Below, piece after piece: positions 48,810-60,507 of a stretch of DNA of 64,000 nucleotides. Source of the stretch: Coffea arabica. Taxonomy: Eukaryota; Streptophyta; Magnoliopsida; Gentianales; Rubiaceae. The DNA lies in NCBI RefSeq assembly GCF_036785885.1, contig NC_092320.1, positions 12,587,557 through 12,651,556 on the forward strand, in the 5' to 3' direction. The translations under genes were made by a program, and so were the position numbers. How positions within the stretch are numbered: position 1 is the stretch's first letter; the number at the start of each line of letters is the position of its first letter. Below the pieces are notes generated by a model that made no database searches, was not told the origin of the DNA, and saw only the letters and a list, made by a program, of their open reading frames with translations.

Positions 48810-49053
48810 CTTAACAGTTTCCACTGGCCAATGAATACCCACAGATTTACGTGACCCGTGTCTTCGCTTTTCGGAGCAAAAGCCAAAAACCCACATTGAA
48901 GTCTGGTCCTGAGGGTACAACTGTCCTTTCATAACCCCCGTCAGCCCCACGCACCGAGTGACGTATATCAAAAATCAACCAAGAGGTGCATCGCATCATC
49001 AAATTTTTTTTTTTTTTTTTTTTTGGCAAAAATTTAGCTCACCGAATTCAGCA

Positions 49054-49770
49054 ATGCTCTCGTCATTTTCAAGCAGTTGTGATTCTCATGAGCTGTCTTG
49101 GCTTCTCCATTTAGTTCATCGGCCTCTTCTAAAAAGTCTCATATTACTGCGTCCCAGAATGATGGTGGCCTCCTCTTGCATGAGATGGTCAGAGACGTAT
49201 TAATCGGAATTATTGGATGGTCGGTCTTGTTTTCGCATATTCAAGGACTTGCCAACAGAAAAGGTAAAGGAATTTGAAACTTCTAGACTTTGAAGAACAG
49301 ATGATGATAATGGCCAATTCACCCTGCCCACTGGGCCACTCCAACTCGCAAGATTGGCTGGAGTACTATATATATGTTGCTTCCTATTTGACCATGAGAA
49401 TTAAGAATAATATCGTTGCAGTTGAATTTAATTGAACCCACATTTCCATGTTGGGTTTTTGAAGCGAAATTGCTGTTAATCATACATCCTATGAGAATAG
49501 CCAGTCTTTTTCATGCAACTGAATAATTGAAATACTCCACTACGTACTGTTGATCTTGATTGGAATCTTGTCTTGCAAATTGAAATCAATGATGGAGATG
49601 AACGGGGAAAGAGGGAGGTAGTGTCTAGAATGAGCTTAATCTGGGCTACCCAATCCATGCACCCCAAAGGTGGCACTGTCAAGCTAGTTGCTGTCGTGCT
49701 TCGATTCGCTGTTGCTCTAAAGAAAATGATGCTTAATGACGACTGGGAAGAGCACTTACGTGCAGCTTAA
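49054..49770 (+). pseudogene. Broken gene of unknown identity, plastid-protein-like start
   Basis: I do not recognise the family. ATG at 49054 opens a Ser-rich N-terminus like a transit peptide (MLSSFSSSC). Changing frame near 49090-49100 gives LASPFSSSASSKK, then ITASQNDGGLLLHEM and DVLIGIIGWSVLFSHIQ up to a donor-like AAAG|GTAAAG at 49263. About 270 bp later a frame without ATG reads VDLDWNLVLQIEINDGDE, then REVVSRMSLIWATQSMHP and WEEHLRAA, stopping at 49768-49770. The composition looks protein-coding and the two parts could be first and last exons of one gene. The frame change and missing middle suggest a pseudogene. Sequence just upstream (48830-48960) is less AT-rich, like a promoter. 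Confidence 0.4.
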
Positions 49771-50822
49771 TTCTTAATTAACAACTGAGCTCTCAGCATT
49801 ACAAGTTCCCCACCAATCAATCAAGTCTACAGTGAAGTCTCACATTACTTGGAAATGGTTTTAGCATGGAATCTTTTGCTTGCTAAGACCTCGTGTCGAA
49901 AGATTTTGCTCAAGGAACAAGCAAGCCCTCTAAGCCAAAGGCAAATTATAATCTTAATGCGATTGCCCTAAAGGATTACTAGTATGTTTCATTTGAATGA
50001 AAATCGCCGAGTCTTATGACAATATTTAATCAGTTAGAATCCACATTTGAAGGTGAAGAAGGGTCAGAGCTGAGAAATTCGCCTGGCATGACTGCCCAAG
50101 TTTAAATTGTTCCATTTTCTAATCCCCCAAGCAGTGTAGTCAGAAGATGATGTCCTTGAATAAAAAAGGATACTACCAAAAGTAAGTTTGAATATAAAAC
50201 AATACACTTGCCGTCCATGCCAGGAAATCTTGTCTCTAAATGCAAACAAGTATTGCATGAAACAGGAAACATGGCGGCCTGATAGCTTGGTGGAAAACCA
50301 TATGTGTATTATACGATGATATGTCCACTTAAACCATAAATTATGTCTTTCTGTCAACAGTCGTATGAGTTTAGAGAGATTTATTTTGTTTGAAGCAGAT
50401 ATTACAGAATTTTACTTCCTAACTTTTCACGTATTTGATGGAATATTTCATCAACTGCATGTTCCTCGATAATTCTTTCACTTCTTTAAAGCAAGCACGT
50501 AATGGAGACAGAGAGCGAGAGGGGCTCATGGCTGGGATTCTGGACTTGTGGTCTGTGCCTTCAGTTTATTATTAGTTGAGGAATACAACAGTTATCTTTC
50601 TAAGGAGGCAGCAAATCTCAAATTATACTAAACTGGCAAGCCTCAACTTAAAACCGACTGAGATTGATACGTCAAAATGGTACTAGAAACAGGCATGGCA
50701 CGAAATAAATGCAACAACTGCGACGCATCATCATGTGGGTTGGTATATTAGTAGCTGTTATCAGTAGTATCGTCTTCACCATTTTTTCTTTATTTCTTCC
50801 GCCAGCGCATGGCCTCAAATTA
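49771..50822. other. Intergenic DNA, nothing assignable
   Basis: No gene or element recognised. Open frames on the minus strand at 50064-50357 look random. Confidence 0.45.
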
Positions 50823-50825
50823 TTT

Positions 50826-51422
50826 GAACTAACTCTCTATTTTCCACCCCTGAACTTATATCACTTATTCACTTTGCAATCCAAACTTTAATTTTAAATA
50901 TTTTGCACCCTAAACTTTCGAATTTTGGATATTCGGTATTCTAAACTCTCAAATTTGACCCATTTAAATCTAATCAATGACAACTTTAACAAAATTAATG
51001 GCATAGAGAACTCAATAAATTGATGATAACATGTCGAAAGTGGTCAAAAGGTGCCACAACATCGTCAAAAAATAAAATAATACATTGCCAGTAATTTGCA
51101 CAATCTTTTATCTCGTTAATTTTACTGATAATGATTGAAGCCATATAAATCAATAATGATGCGCTAAAGGTGATAAAAAAAAAGTTAAGGGATCACAGTT
51201 CAAATAAAACGGTACATTATCATTAAATTTTATCATCCTTTGTCTCGTTAATTTTACAAACATAATTATTAATTTGTTTTAAATAAGACAAACTTGAGAG
51301 TTTTTGGTGCAACGTATCCAAACGTAAGAATTTAGAATGCAAAATATCCAAAATAAAAATTTATGGTGTAAAGTGAGAAAGTGGTGTGAGTTTAGGAATG
51401 CGAAGTGGAATTAGTCTTTAAT
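50826..51422 (+). mobile_element. Long-inverted-repeat MITE
   Basis: Arms of about 130 bp are complementary: CCACCCCTGAACTTATATCAC, TTCACTTTGCA and TTGGATATTCGGTATTCTAAA on the left mirror GTGTGAGTTTAGGAATG, TGTAAAGTGAG and TTTAGAATGCAAAATATCCA on the right. The core is AT-rich and non-coding. The target duplication is unresolved, so the superfamily is not assigned. Confidence 0.78.
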
Positions 51423-51542
51423 TGAAATGACTTTTCTTACCATTAGGAAATGCAGCGAACCGGTGCAGCATAGTCAAGGCTCTGTTGTTGTACTTGAGAC
51501 TAATAAAACTTATCTATGTGCATATTGATCTGTTATTATATA

Positions 51543-51892
51543 CTCCCTCCGTCCTACTTTGATAGTCTTGTTTTCCTTTTTCGTCTGTCCGAAATTATAG
51601 TCCACTTTCCCATTAAGAAATGTAGTAATCTTTCAGATTGTTTAAAATACCCTTATTAAATATCTTGTTATTAATATATTGTTATTAAATACTAACCCAC
51701 TACATTGAATACATTGAGCTTTTCCAATACTAACCCATTAGCTGTAAATGATATTAATTGGCACTCTTCGTGATTAGCATAAGGGTATTTTAGAAAATTA
51801 TTAATCTAAATTTATGTTTCCAACCAAATTAATTACACTTTCTTAATCTGTGTGAAAAAAAAACCAAGACTAACAAAACGGGACGGAGGGAG
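51543..51892 (+). mobile_element. Stowaway MITE
   Basis: CTCCCTCCGTCC at the left end, GGGACGGAGGGAG at the right, TA at 51541-51542 and 51893-51894. The interior is almost the same as 29037-29373, apart from an extra ~25-bp TTGTTATTAATATA-type stretch. Confidence 0.95.
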
Positions 51893-51932
51893 TACATAAA
51901 TTCAATACTGAATACTTACACCAATTAACTAT

Positions 51933-51955
51933 TCTCTCTCTCTCTCTCTCTCTAC

Positions 51956-52012
<57 letters not shown>
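51933..52012 (+). repeat. Compound microsatellite (TC)n(AC)n(AT)n
   Basis: About 11 TC, 12 AC and 13 AT units in succession, with a short CATA spacer. Open frames across it are artefacts. Confidence 0.95.
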
Positions 52013-52016
<4 letters not shown>

Positions 52017-53289
52017 TGGTAGCCAATTTCTTTCTCGTGTAAAGTGTCCAAACCTGGCCAGATTGAATGGTAAAATCTAGGGTATGTTGTAGAATGTCGT
52101 AGAATACTAAGTGGCAACAAGTGATGCTATATTCGTCACAGCGTTTAAAGCAACTACACGAGTGAATAATAAAAATAAATAAAAAAAAGAATTTCAAAGT
52201 AATAAAAGAGGAAGGTGTTAGAGGCCTCCTGACTTAGAAATACTCGTGAGTTTCAACCCCCTTTCTCTCCCTCCGCTTCTTAAATTTTGTTTCTCAACTG
52301 TTTAACAAAAAAAGGTAAAGGTGTTGATTTCTGTTTTTAGGTCACCAAAACATTTATTGATTGGCCTTTTGCAATCCTGACATTTATGGTCTGATACATT
52401 TTTCACAAAGCTCTTTAAAGGATAAAGTCGTGTGAGTGTATTGAGGCGTCCACTAGGATGCAACAACATGTCTTGTATTTACTATTTAGAGCATTAATTT
52501 TAATCCTACAGCAACCAAGTGCTACACACAGTGCTATACGTCCTTGCCCAATCCGGGCTGTCCGTATAATTGCTGCCCTGCAGCTCTCCATGTTTGATAA
52601 GGACTTGGTCAAATTCACTGAAAACTTTCATGCCACTTCTCTGCTTTTTCTGGCTTCAACTAAACTCCAAGAGCCAACTTTGTTAAATTTTTAGGTGCCA
52701 AAAAAAAGACTAAAGTGAGCAAACAGGTCTGGATCCTTCTCGTGATCTCGCTTAGGTATTCAGTTACTTTTGCAGCTTCAACCTGTTGCCCCGTCGCATT
52801 CTGCTTCCCTGCAGCTTCATCGCAACAGCCTGTCAAACAGTTTGCAGCCCAGAAATTAAAGACGGGTATCTGTCCAAGTCTATAAGATTTGAGGCCTCAT
52901 GTCAAAATTTTTTTTTTTTTTTAAGGAATCTCTTGAAATGCCTTCTGAGACAAATCAAAGATTATTAATCACCCAATCTAAAGCTATTCTTGATAAAGAG
53001 AAAAAAAAAAAAAAGAGGAGCTATATTTAGGGTATTGTAAGGAGCTCTAGCATTGGTCCGCAAATGCTATCAAACTTACTATTATTGTTCTTTTCTATTG
53101 TAGGTGGAAAATCTTGAATTTGGAATCTCTGACTTATATTTCTCCCCTCCATACCATCTAACTCATCCCTCCTCTGACTATCGAATTTGTTCAACATTAA
53201 TAGAGCGTTCGAACTAGTAATTACTAAGTTCATAATTGAGACAAAGCTTAATATATTTGACATTCATGGTTGAAGAACATATTTCAAAG
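52013..53289. other. Intergenic DNA
   Basis: No recognised gene. Small open frames at 52415-52694 overlap on both strands and match nothing I know. A runs occur at about 52995-53015. Confidence 0.45.
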
Positions 53290-53460
53290 ACAGTCGCACG
53301 AATAATATGCTAAAAAAAATTTTTTTTGTTGCGTGATCAACAGACTTTTAATAACATTATAATATTGTTAATTAATTTTTTATCCTACATATATCATATC
53401 ACAAATAGAGTTAAAATATTATGCTAAAAAGTATTTCGAAATAATCCTCTGTCCAAACGC
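53290..53460 (-). repeat. Hairpin MITE-like repeat, TTTGGAT family
   Basis: In inverted orientation it carries ACATATATCATATCAC, TATTTCGAAATAATCC and CTGTCCAAACGC, which match the family core and end. Confidence 0.55.
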
Positions 53461-53720
53461 TTGAATTATGCTTTAGGACAGTCGCAAATAGTTGTGCTGT
53501 TTATACTCGTAAAACTGAGAGCAAGGGCTCCCTCCCTCAATTATGTAACGAGGGAAATTCATCCAAACAGCCCCTCCCAAGTCTTGCGCTTGCCCTCCTT
53601 TCTCTCCAGTCTCCCCTGCCCCTCGTTTGGGCCCTACGTCGGCACAGACAAATTGACAACTGCTTAACATAAAATATCACTTCCATGTCATGAAATCTTT
53701 TTTGTGGCCAAAATCATCTC

Positions 53721-53726
53721 CACGTG
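53721..53726. promoter_or_regulatory. G-box upstream of the CONSTANS-like gene
   Basis: CACGTG in the context TCTCCACGTGTCAA, about 200 bases before the ATG. G-boxes bind bZIP/bHLH factors and are frequent in light- and ABA-responsive promoters. Function inferred from the motif only. Confidence 0.5.
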
Positions 53727-53919
53727 TCAATTGGGGTCTACCCAACAACAACTAGATTTCCTTGCCTTCTGCCTATAGATTCAGATAGATAGAGATGCCA
53801 AATGTGTTATTTCAACACACACCACTAACGCCCGCCCAGTCATCGTTATTGGAGACACTCCCAGCAAAATTCCATTGGCCTTTCAGACAATAAAAATTAA
53901 GCAACCAGCCCAGACCCAG

Positions 53920-55261
53920 ATGGGGAGAGTAGCAGAAGACGGTGGTGGCACTGGTGTCGTAGCCAATAACAGGGGCGTCCCGGCTGCTTGGGGATTGGTG
54001 GCTAAGCCTTGTGACTGTTGCAGTTCCGCCGCGGCTTTGCTCTTCTGCCGGACGGATTCACTTTTTATGTGCATGACTTGTGACTCTAAGATGCATGCCA
54101 CCAACAAAATTGGGTCGAGGCACGAGCGGGTGTGGATGTGTGAGGTGTGTGAGCAAGCGCCCGCCAGCGTCACGTGCAAGGCAGACGCGGCCGCGCTGTG
54201 CGTCACTTGTGACCGTGATATTCACTCCGCCAACCCTCTAGCCCGCCGCCACGAGCGGTCCCCGGTGGTCCCTTTTTATGACACCGCCGAGTCCGTGGTG
54301 AAGTCCACGGCCGCTACTTTATTGGTTCCGCTCCCACCACCAGCCGTTGACAATTCCTCCAACACCGGCGCCAATAACACGGTCAACGATACATGTCACG
54401 GCCACGATGCGAAAATGACCACGTGCTTTGCACATGAAAGTTATATGTCTGATCCGTGGATTTCATCAAATCCAATGAATTCCAAACTTCCAACTGATGC
54501 TCCCGAATTCAAATCAGTGGAGTTTCTTTTCTCTGACTCGGACAACTACCTGGATTTTGATTACCGAATTTCATCGGGAGCTCGAATTCAACAGCATTAT
54601 ACTAGTTCCGGAACTGATGGGGTTGTCCCAGTCCAGACAACCAAACCTCCAATTCTCCCTGCTCAACTGCCGGGCCATCATGAGCCGTCCGAAAAACACT
54701 TCGAAATTGACTTCACTAAATCGCACATCAGTTCATATACTCCCAGCTACACTTCCCACTCCTTGAGCCAGAGTGTGAGTTTGGCCTGAACCTCTACCAG
54801 TTTATATTGGATCAAAGTACTGATTTGTTTTGTTTCACTTGGCACTGAATAATCTTGAATTTGTTTTTATTCAGGTTTCATCCTCGTCTTTGGATGTCGG
54901 AGTGGTGCCGGACGGAAGTTCTGTGTCCGAAATCTCGTACCCATTTGGGCGAAATTTGAGCGGCAGTACTGCTGATTTGAGCGGTTCATCATCCGGGGGA
55001 AATAATCAAGGATCCCAGTTGCCCGGAATGGACAGAGAAGCAAGAGTTTTGAGGTACAGGGAGAAGAGGAAGAACAGGAAATTTGAGAAGACAATACGTT
55101 ACGCTTCAAGAAAGGCCTATGCTGAGACGAGGCCAAGGATTAAAGGGCGGTTTGCAAAGAGGGCTGAAGCAATCGAGTCTGAGATTGATCAGATGTTTAC
55201 TTGTCCTGGCTCCGCTGCCTTCTTTCCTGAGTCAAGATACGGTGTCGTGCCATCCTTCTGA
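53920..55261 (+). CDS. COL5: CONSTANS-like zinc-finger protein, group I (COL3-COL5 type)
   Basis: Nuclear transcription regulator of the CONSTANS family (light, clock, flowering and development). Two exons, 53920-54774 and 54875-55261, joined by a 100-bp GT-AG intron in the position usual for this family, give 413 residues. The ATG at 53920 is chosen as the first in frame; the frame is open 15 codons upstream but without ATG. B-box 1 spans about residues 31-70 (CDCC, then [17 protein letters not shown]) and B-box 2 74-113 (CEVCEQAP, then [20 protein letters not shown]), with all Zn ligands present. FEIDF and a VVPDG motif precede the CCT domain at about 338-381 ([20 protein letters not shown] to KGRFAKR). 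The tail YGVVPSF matches the COL3/4/5 branch. COL5-like is my best match; COL3/COL4 orthology is possible. Confidence 0.93.
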
Positions 55262-55970
55262 TGGAAGAGATTGAATGTGTTGTAAAAATGTATTAGTATT
55301 TGGCAAGGAATGTTAATGATCAAAGTTTCTTTTCCTGTCAATAATTGATCATCACTAGTAATTTCTCTGTTTCACCGACCTGTGGATTTTCAACAAAACA
55401 GTAGCCTTTTTTTTACTTTTCTTTTGTAAATTGATTTCCAATTTTGGAAGACTAACTAGATTCTAAAACTCAGGGACTTTAGGCCTTATGGTTTATTTAG
55501 CTCCTTAAACATCTAGCATTTGTTTCGGGCATCGCAGATTTGTTTCTATTAATGCCTTAGGTAACATAAAACCACCAACATAGGGAAATTGAGTGAGTAT
55601 GAATTCCATCTACCCCACTTTTGCAATTTTACAACAGAGTTACAATGTTATGTAATATTTTCCAGAGATTTCTATTTTCCAGTGAGGCTTCTTGGCAGCT
55701 CATCCACTCGGCAGGCGGGCAGTTAAATTTGAGATTTTGAACAGGCCAACCGGTCTTGGTCAATAGGGTAGACGGTGTATCAAAGGAACAGGTTTGAAGG
55801 CCGGTTTTGATTTTCTAGTCAAATTTTAGCATTTTCTCTGTTCTTGGTTTCCATTTTCTCCAAGAGAAGAAACCATCATGATTGGAGGGAATCATATGCT
55901 ATAATTATCCATGGACTTTGCTTCGACTGCGTCTTGGTGAAACGAGGAAATAGTACTTTGATTTATTTAT
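55262..55970. other. 3' UTR of the CONSTANS-like gene and intergenic DNA
   Basis: 3' UTR-like AT-rich sequence to about 55420, then unassigned DNA. Confidence 0.45.
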
Positions 55971-56118
55971 TGTTTGGATTGTTAGTTTTTGTGAAAAAAA
56001 AAATTTATATTTTTTTTGAATATATTTTTCAATCACTTTTTTTGCTCACCTATATCAAATCGTTACAGCGTTTTTTTTATTTTTTTTATAAAAACTCCTA
56101 AAAACCGGAATCCAAACA
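55971..56118 (+). mobile_element. Hairpin MITE, complete copy (148 bp)
   Basis: Perfect 10-bp inverted ends TGTTTGGATT/AATCCAAACA, with the family core (ACCTATATCAAATCGTTACAG). One of the two best-preserved copies in the window. Confidence 0.82.
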
Positions 56119-57212
56119 ACGTAATACACATGCGTCTGACAAGAAATATGCACACGGATGGGCTATGTTTACCTCAATGTAAAGTGGTATCTATATCTGA
56201 GCGTTGATTGGTTGAAAGCCACGTCATTCCCCTTCTGTAGAAAATCAACACGGATGATATATAATTTCTCTACTTGACCTCAAAAAATGTTTATTACTGA
56301 AAGTTGACTCGTTGACTCATTTCTTGATTTTTTTTTAAATTGATAGAATATCAAAAAGATCGACAACAAGAAAAGGAAAATTTTGCTGAATTACCATTAA
56401 TGATGGATCTTAGTGGTGAAGTACACCAAAATTGGAGCTTTTTTAAGCCCTCGTTAATGTTTATGTTGAATCCAATTTTCTTACATCTTTCACCATATTT
56501 AACTAAGGGGAAAAAAAAAACTTGGAATCTGCCATATTCACCATTTTTCACCATTTTTCACCATATTCTATGTTTCACTTGTGTTATGTAGTATTTCTAT
56601 CTCTCAAGAAAAGGGAGAATTGATTGTGAAATGGGTTCAAAGTTCAAAATTGGTCCAACCAACAAAAGCTTCCAATTGTTCTTGAACTTTATCTAAGTTG
56701 GGCACCATGGTATGGTGTTAATATGTCTGTCAAGGGTTTAAAGTTGTGTGCCCACTAAACAAATTAACGAGCATTATCATTTCTTCTTCATGTCAAGTCG
56801 ATGGTCCAAAATGCTAATATGTCCCAATACCATTATTGATGCAGGTATGCTCAATTATGCCCCAATATTTGGCAGAAAATTTATGCCAGGCTTAGGCCTA
56901 TATTTGGGATCTCGTATTTTGTAGAAGTTGTAGTCTATTGAAGATTAACATACTGCCATTTGAGTTCTTGATGCTAATTCTTTTAAGGGTCTAGCCGCCC
57001 AACTCAATAGAAGCTTTTAAAGCGCTAATTAAATAACGATTTCTCAGGCGTGTGATACTTTTTTGAAATGTAAGATTAATCAGAGTAAGTAAATAAATAT
57101 AAGAGAGAATAAGTGAGATGAAATAGCGAAAGCATATAACTGCAAGTGAAAATAATAATTTTGTTAGTATGTGTACATATATCGTATGTTAGGTGAATAT
57201 ATATATATGCCT
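56119..57212. other. Intergenic DNA
   Basis: No gene recognised. TTCACCATATT-type words are tandemly repeated at 56538-56565. Confidence 0.45.
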
Positions 57213-57349
57213 TGTTTGGATGGCTATTTTCCGTCAAAAAATTACGTCGTTTTCCGTGATCACATTTCCCTTTTATCTTTTTCCCTCACGTACATCAAAT
57301 CGTTACAGTAATTTTTCCATGAAAAATCATGAAAAATGCAATCCAAACA
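57213..57349 (+). mobile_element. Hairpin MITE, complete copy (137 bp)
   Basis: Perfect 9-bp inverted ends TGTTTGGAT/ATCCAAACA. The core ACGTACATCAAATCGTTACAG is shared with 55971-56118 and, inverted, with 15691-15805. Confidence 0.85.
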
Positions 57350-59105
57350 CAACCTTGGATCAAAAAATTAGGAATAAATAGATTTCTATATTGACTCCCG
57401 TCCAAGTCTGCTTGCTGTGTTCTTTTTTGTTCTTGTCAATTTATATGCTGGTATATCTCCCTAATGTAAACTAAAAAAATTGACAAAATTGGGATTTTTG
57501 TGCAACACCTCTTAGTTGAGGCTTGTTGTCTTACGTGGTACTAAAACCTTTATGATGCCAACCCCAAACAGACAATTGGTTAGGTTTTATTCAAATTGTG
57601 GGGACTTTGAAAATTGACTTGAATAAGATACAAATTAAGACATAATCTATTTGTGATGGTTCCTCTATTATTATTAACAAAAAAAAAAAAAAAAGAGTAT
57701 GTAGTTAGGTACGATAACACTTCCACAACTTTGCACTGTATGTGATATGGTGTCCGAAGTTTATCACAAGATGAGGATAAAACTATTCAACAATTTGTCA
57801 TATTCCCTTTCCTTATTAAGAGCTGTAGAAGCCTGAACTCCTCCTCGATGCTAAGTGAGAGCTGGCGGATCAGGAGAGCCTCAAATCAACAAACATTTTT
57901 TTGGCGTTTAATTTGTCTGAGTTTTCCTCTATATGTAAAGAAACAAAAGGATGATCAATCCAGTTCTCTCCGTGGGTGTACATTTTTGTATGCTGTGATC
58001 GCCCAATTCTCCTTCCATGCCAAACGCAGGTGTTGAGGTGTCAAATGGCCTATGATGTACGAAACCAAAATCTCAAAATTCTTTTCAAACCACAAGTAAT
58101 TGGACTTTGATTTAAGAAAAATTTATTACGTGTCATTCTAATATCATTTAAGCGGTTCCGATAGGAAGATGGGATAAAAAGCCGGCATCATCAAATCTAG
58201 TTTTTGGATATCTATTAATTGTTGTTGGGCTCTTTTGGCACTATATGAAAGGTGAGCTGGATATTACTATTTTGTTTGTAAAAGTCTAAGTCTCTTTTTA
58301 CACAATTGATTGGTGAGCAATAATAACTTATTAGGCATCGCCAAAAACAAAAGAAAAGGAAAAAACTTATTAGGCACCTGCTAGTATATTGAAATCATAC
58401 TCAACCTCTACCGTTTCCGGAAAAAAAAATAATAATAATAAAGGAATCAGACTCAACTTATCATGCAAACACACACTTACAAAAATATTATCATTCTTTG
58501 CATTTACACGCTTTATTCATTTAACATTAGTTCCTTAATAAAAATTAATACTTCTCTATCTTTACTGAATGTCCACTCATTAGTGATTAGGCAGACATTA
58601 ATGAATTATCAGCAAAAATTTGTTTGCTTGTGTCATCGACACATTTTTTAACAATCGTTTGTTTTATTTCACATACATCATATCAAAAAAAATTTTACAG
58701 TATTTTTTTAAATAAAATTATTCTAAATAAACTACTATTACCCAAACACACTCATAAGTGAGAGCGTTAGAGTTTCATGGTGGGCAAGTCATCCCTCCTT
58801 GACGCGTTCCTTTGCCATAAGGGCAAGAGTGGAGAAGAATTAAGTTCGTTAGTTGCTTGCTTGAATCAAACACTAAAAATTAGTTGCTTTCTCAAATATC
58901 AAATAGTATCAAAATGGGGCAATGGATAAGTAATGGTCTCAAGAATCATGTCGGGGGCTCCACTTTTGAAGATCATCCAGGTCCCGCAGCGCATGAACTT
59001 CACGTGTACCTCTGGACCATGCCCCTTCTCTTCCACCCCTACCTACCAATCGGGGACCCCCTCCCCGTTGTCCACCACCGGTGGCGGTGTCCCCTGTCCC
59101 TACCC
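57350..59105. other. Intergenic DNA with one diverged hairpin MITE
   Basis: At about 58630-58760 a further TTTGGAT-family copy (ACATACATCATATC, ACCCAAACACACTCATAAG). 58910-59105 is GC-richer (TCCCCGTTGTCCACC, GGTGGCGGTGTCCCC) and may be part of another retroposon. No gene seen. Confidence 0.45.
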
Positions 59106-59120
59106 AGCCTCAGTCTTGTC

Positions 59121-59380
59121 TTTTTTTTTTTTTTTAAATCAGTAATGATACATCTGTATAATTTATTCTATTTTAATTTAGGAGAGAAAGAGAGCCTAAG
59201 GAGGAGGCTGTGGTAGGGAACCAATGAATATACAGATCCAACTAGATCAAGGGAGTACTATGACACAACTCTTAGATTTTTTTCATTGCAGTCTGCAGGT
59301 GAGGTTTGAACTCTCACTTACAGTCCAAGGAGGGATTTGAACCCTCCCTGATGGCCACTGAGCCATTGGCCCAGTGGTTC
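59121..59380 (-). mobile_element. tRNA-derived SINE, minus strand
   Basis: Read on the minus strand it opens GAACCACTGGGCCAATGG, has A-box TGGCTCAGTGG and B-box GGTTCAAATCC, and ends in poly-A (T run at 59121-59135). Flanking repeats AGCCTCAGTCTTGTC (59106-59120) and AGCCTCAGTCCTGTC (59381-59395) are a 15-bp target duplication with one mismatch. A distinct family from the other SINEs here. Confidence 0.93.
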
Positions 59381-59395
59381 AGCCTCAGTCCTGTC

Positions 59396-60507
59396 CACTC
59401 GCTAAGTTTTACCTTCCTACGGTCTTCATTATTGTCTTCTTGCCTTCTTTACAATTTTCGTTTCGAGGCCTTTGATGTTTGAAGACGTTGACGAAAATCC
59501 ACTTTAACATATCTAAATGTCAAGTAATTCCACCATGCTCAACATTGATGTGTTTGTTATTTTCTTTCTTCCCCTTCTTTTGGTGTAATAGATAGATAGC
59601 GAAATAGATTTTTTGAATCCTCAACTAATTGTTTTTCACCTACTACAAAACAATGCAGATTTCAAATCCACTATAACTCTCTAGAGAGTCTATGAAAGCA
59701 TAGCTCATTCTTGTCTTTTTTTTATGGCAAAAAGCTTAAATAAACGTGGGGATTGTCAATAGTATTTGATAAGTCTCTTCACAAAATGCGAAAATGTTAA
59801 GTTTATCGTTTGAGAGGTGAAGTTCTTGTTAGGCATTCTGAAAGGAGGTAATCCTCCTTCCCATCTTCTAGCAATGTCCTTGAATTCTTTTCGTTTCCCC
59901 CGGAAATGATCTTCAACATGTTATTGTGCCCAATCTAAAACTCACAATTCAAGGTAAAGTAAATTTTATAAAAAAAAAAAAAACGTTTTCTCCTATTTGA
60001 TTTCTGAGGAAAATAAATACTTGAATTAGATAAAAATATCTTTTGGTTATCTTAAATGTTAACAACATATTAATTACCATAAAAGTTTCACAAATACATT
60101 AGAAAATTACTGAATATGTTATTTCCTGATACCATTGTTTCTTTTACCAAATTTGGGATCCAAACATGGTCTTAGGGGAGTCTTTGAATATTTGATCAAA
60201 TGCATTAGCCTTCTACCTCATGTCATAAGCGAATAAGGCACTAAAAAAAGGAATAAGAGTGGAATATAATAGTAGTAAATTTATATTGAATGCATAATTG
60301 CATATTTGCTTTTTATTACGCTTATTCTTTGTGGGTCAAACTTATCACAATATACCATATTCGTCAATACTCCAAGTTCTATTTAAACCCTGAAACTACA
60401 TAGGTTTGGCCCAAAAACCATGTATATATAAGAGGAGAAATCAGGAACAAAAAAGTGAAATAAGAACTGGCAAAGGAGCAGGGTCCTGTCTACCCCTGGA
60501 CTGCATA
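59396..60507. other. Intergenic DNA and 3' side of the RLCK gene
   Basis: AT-rich with an A run at 59970-59983. The last ~150 bases probably hold the kinase 3' UTR on the minus strand. Nothing else assigned. Confidence 0.45.

Noticed and set aside
51929..52197. Open frames ending in Cys/Val and Tyr/Ile repeats
   Set aside because: They are translations of the compound microsatellite at 51933-52012.
53875..53919. Open frame extending 15 codons upstream of the CONSTANS-like ATG
   Set aside because: It begins with TTG, not ATG. The first in-frame ATG is at 53920 and gives a family-like N-terminus.
59300..59372. Candidate tRNA gene on the minus strand
   Set aside because: A and B boxes are present, but no cloverleaf is evident, a poly-A tail follows and target duplications flank it. 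It is a SINE.
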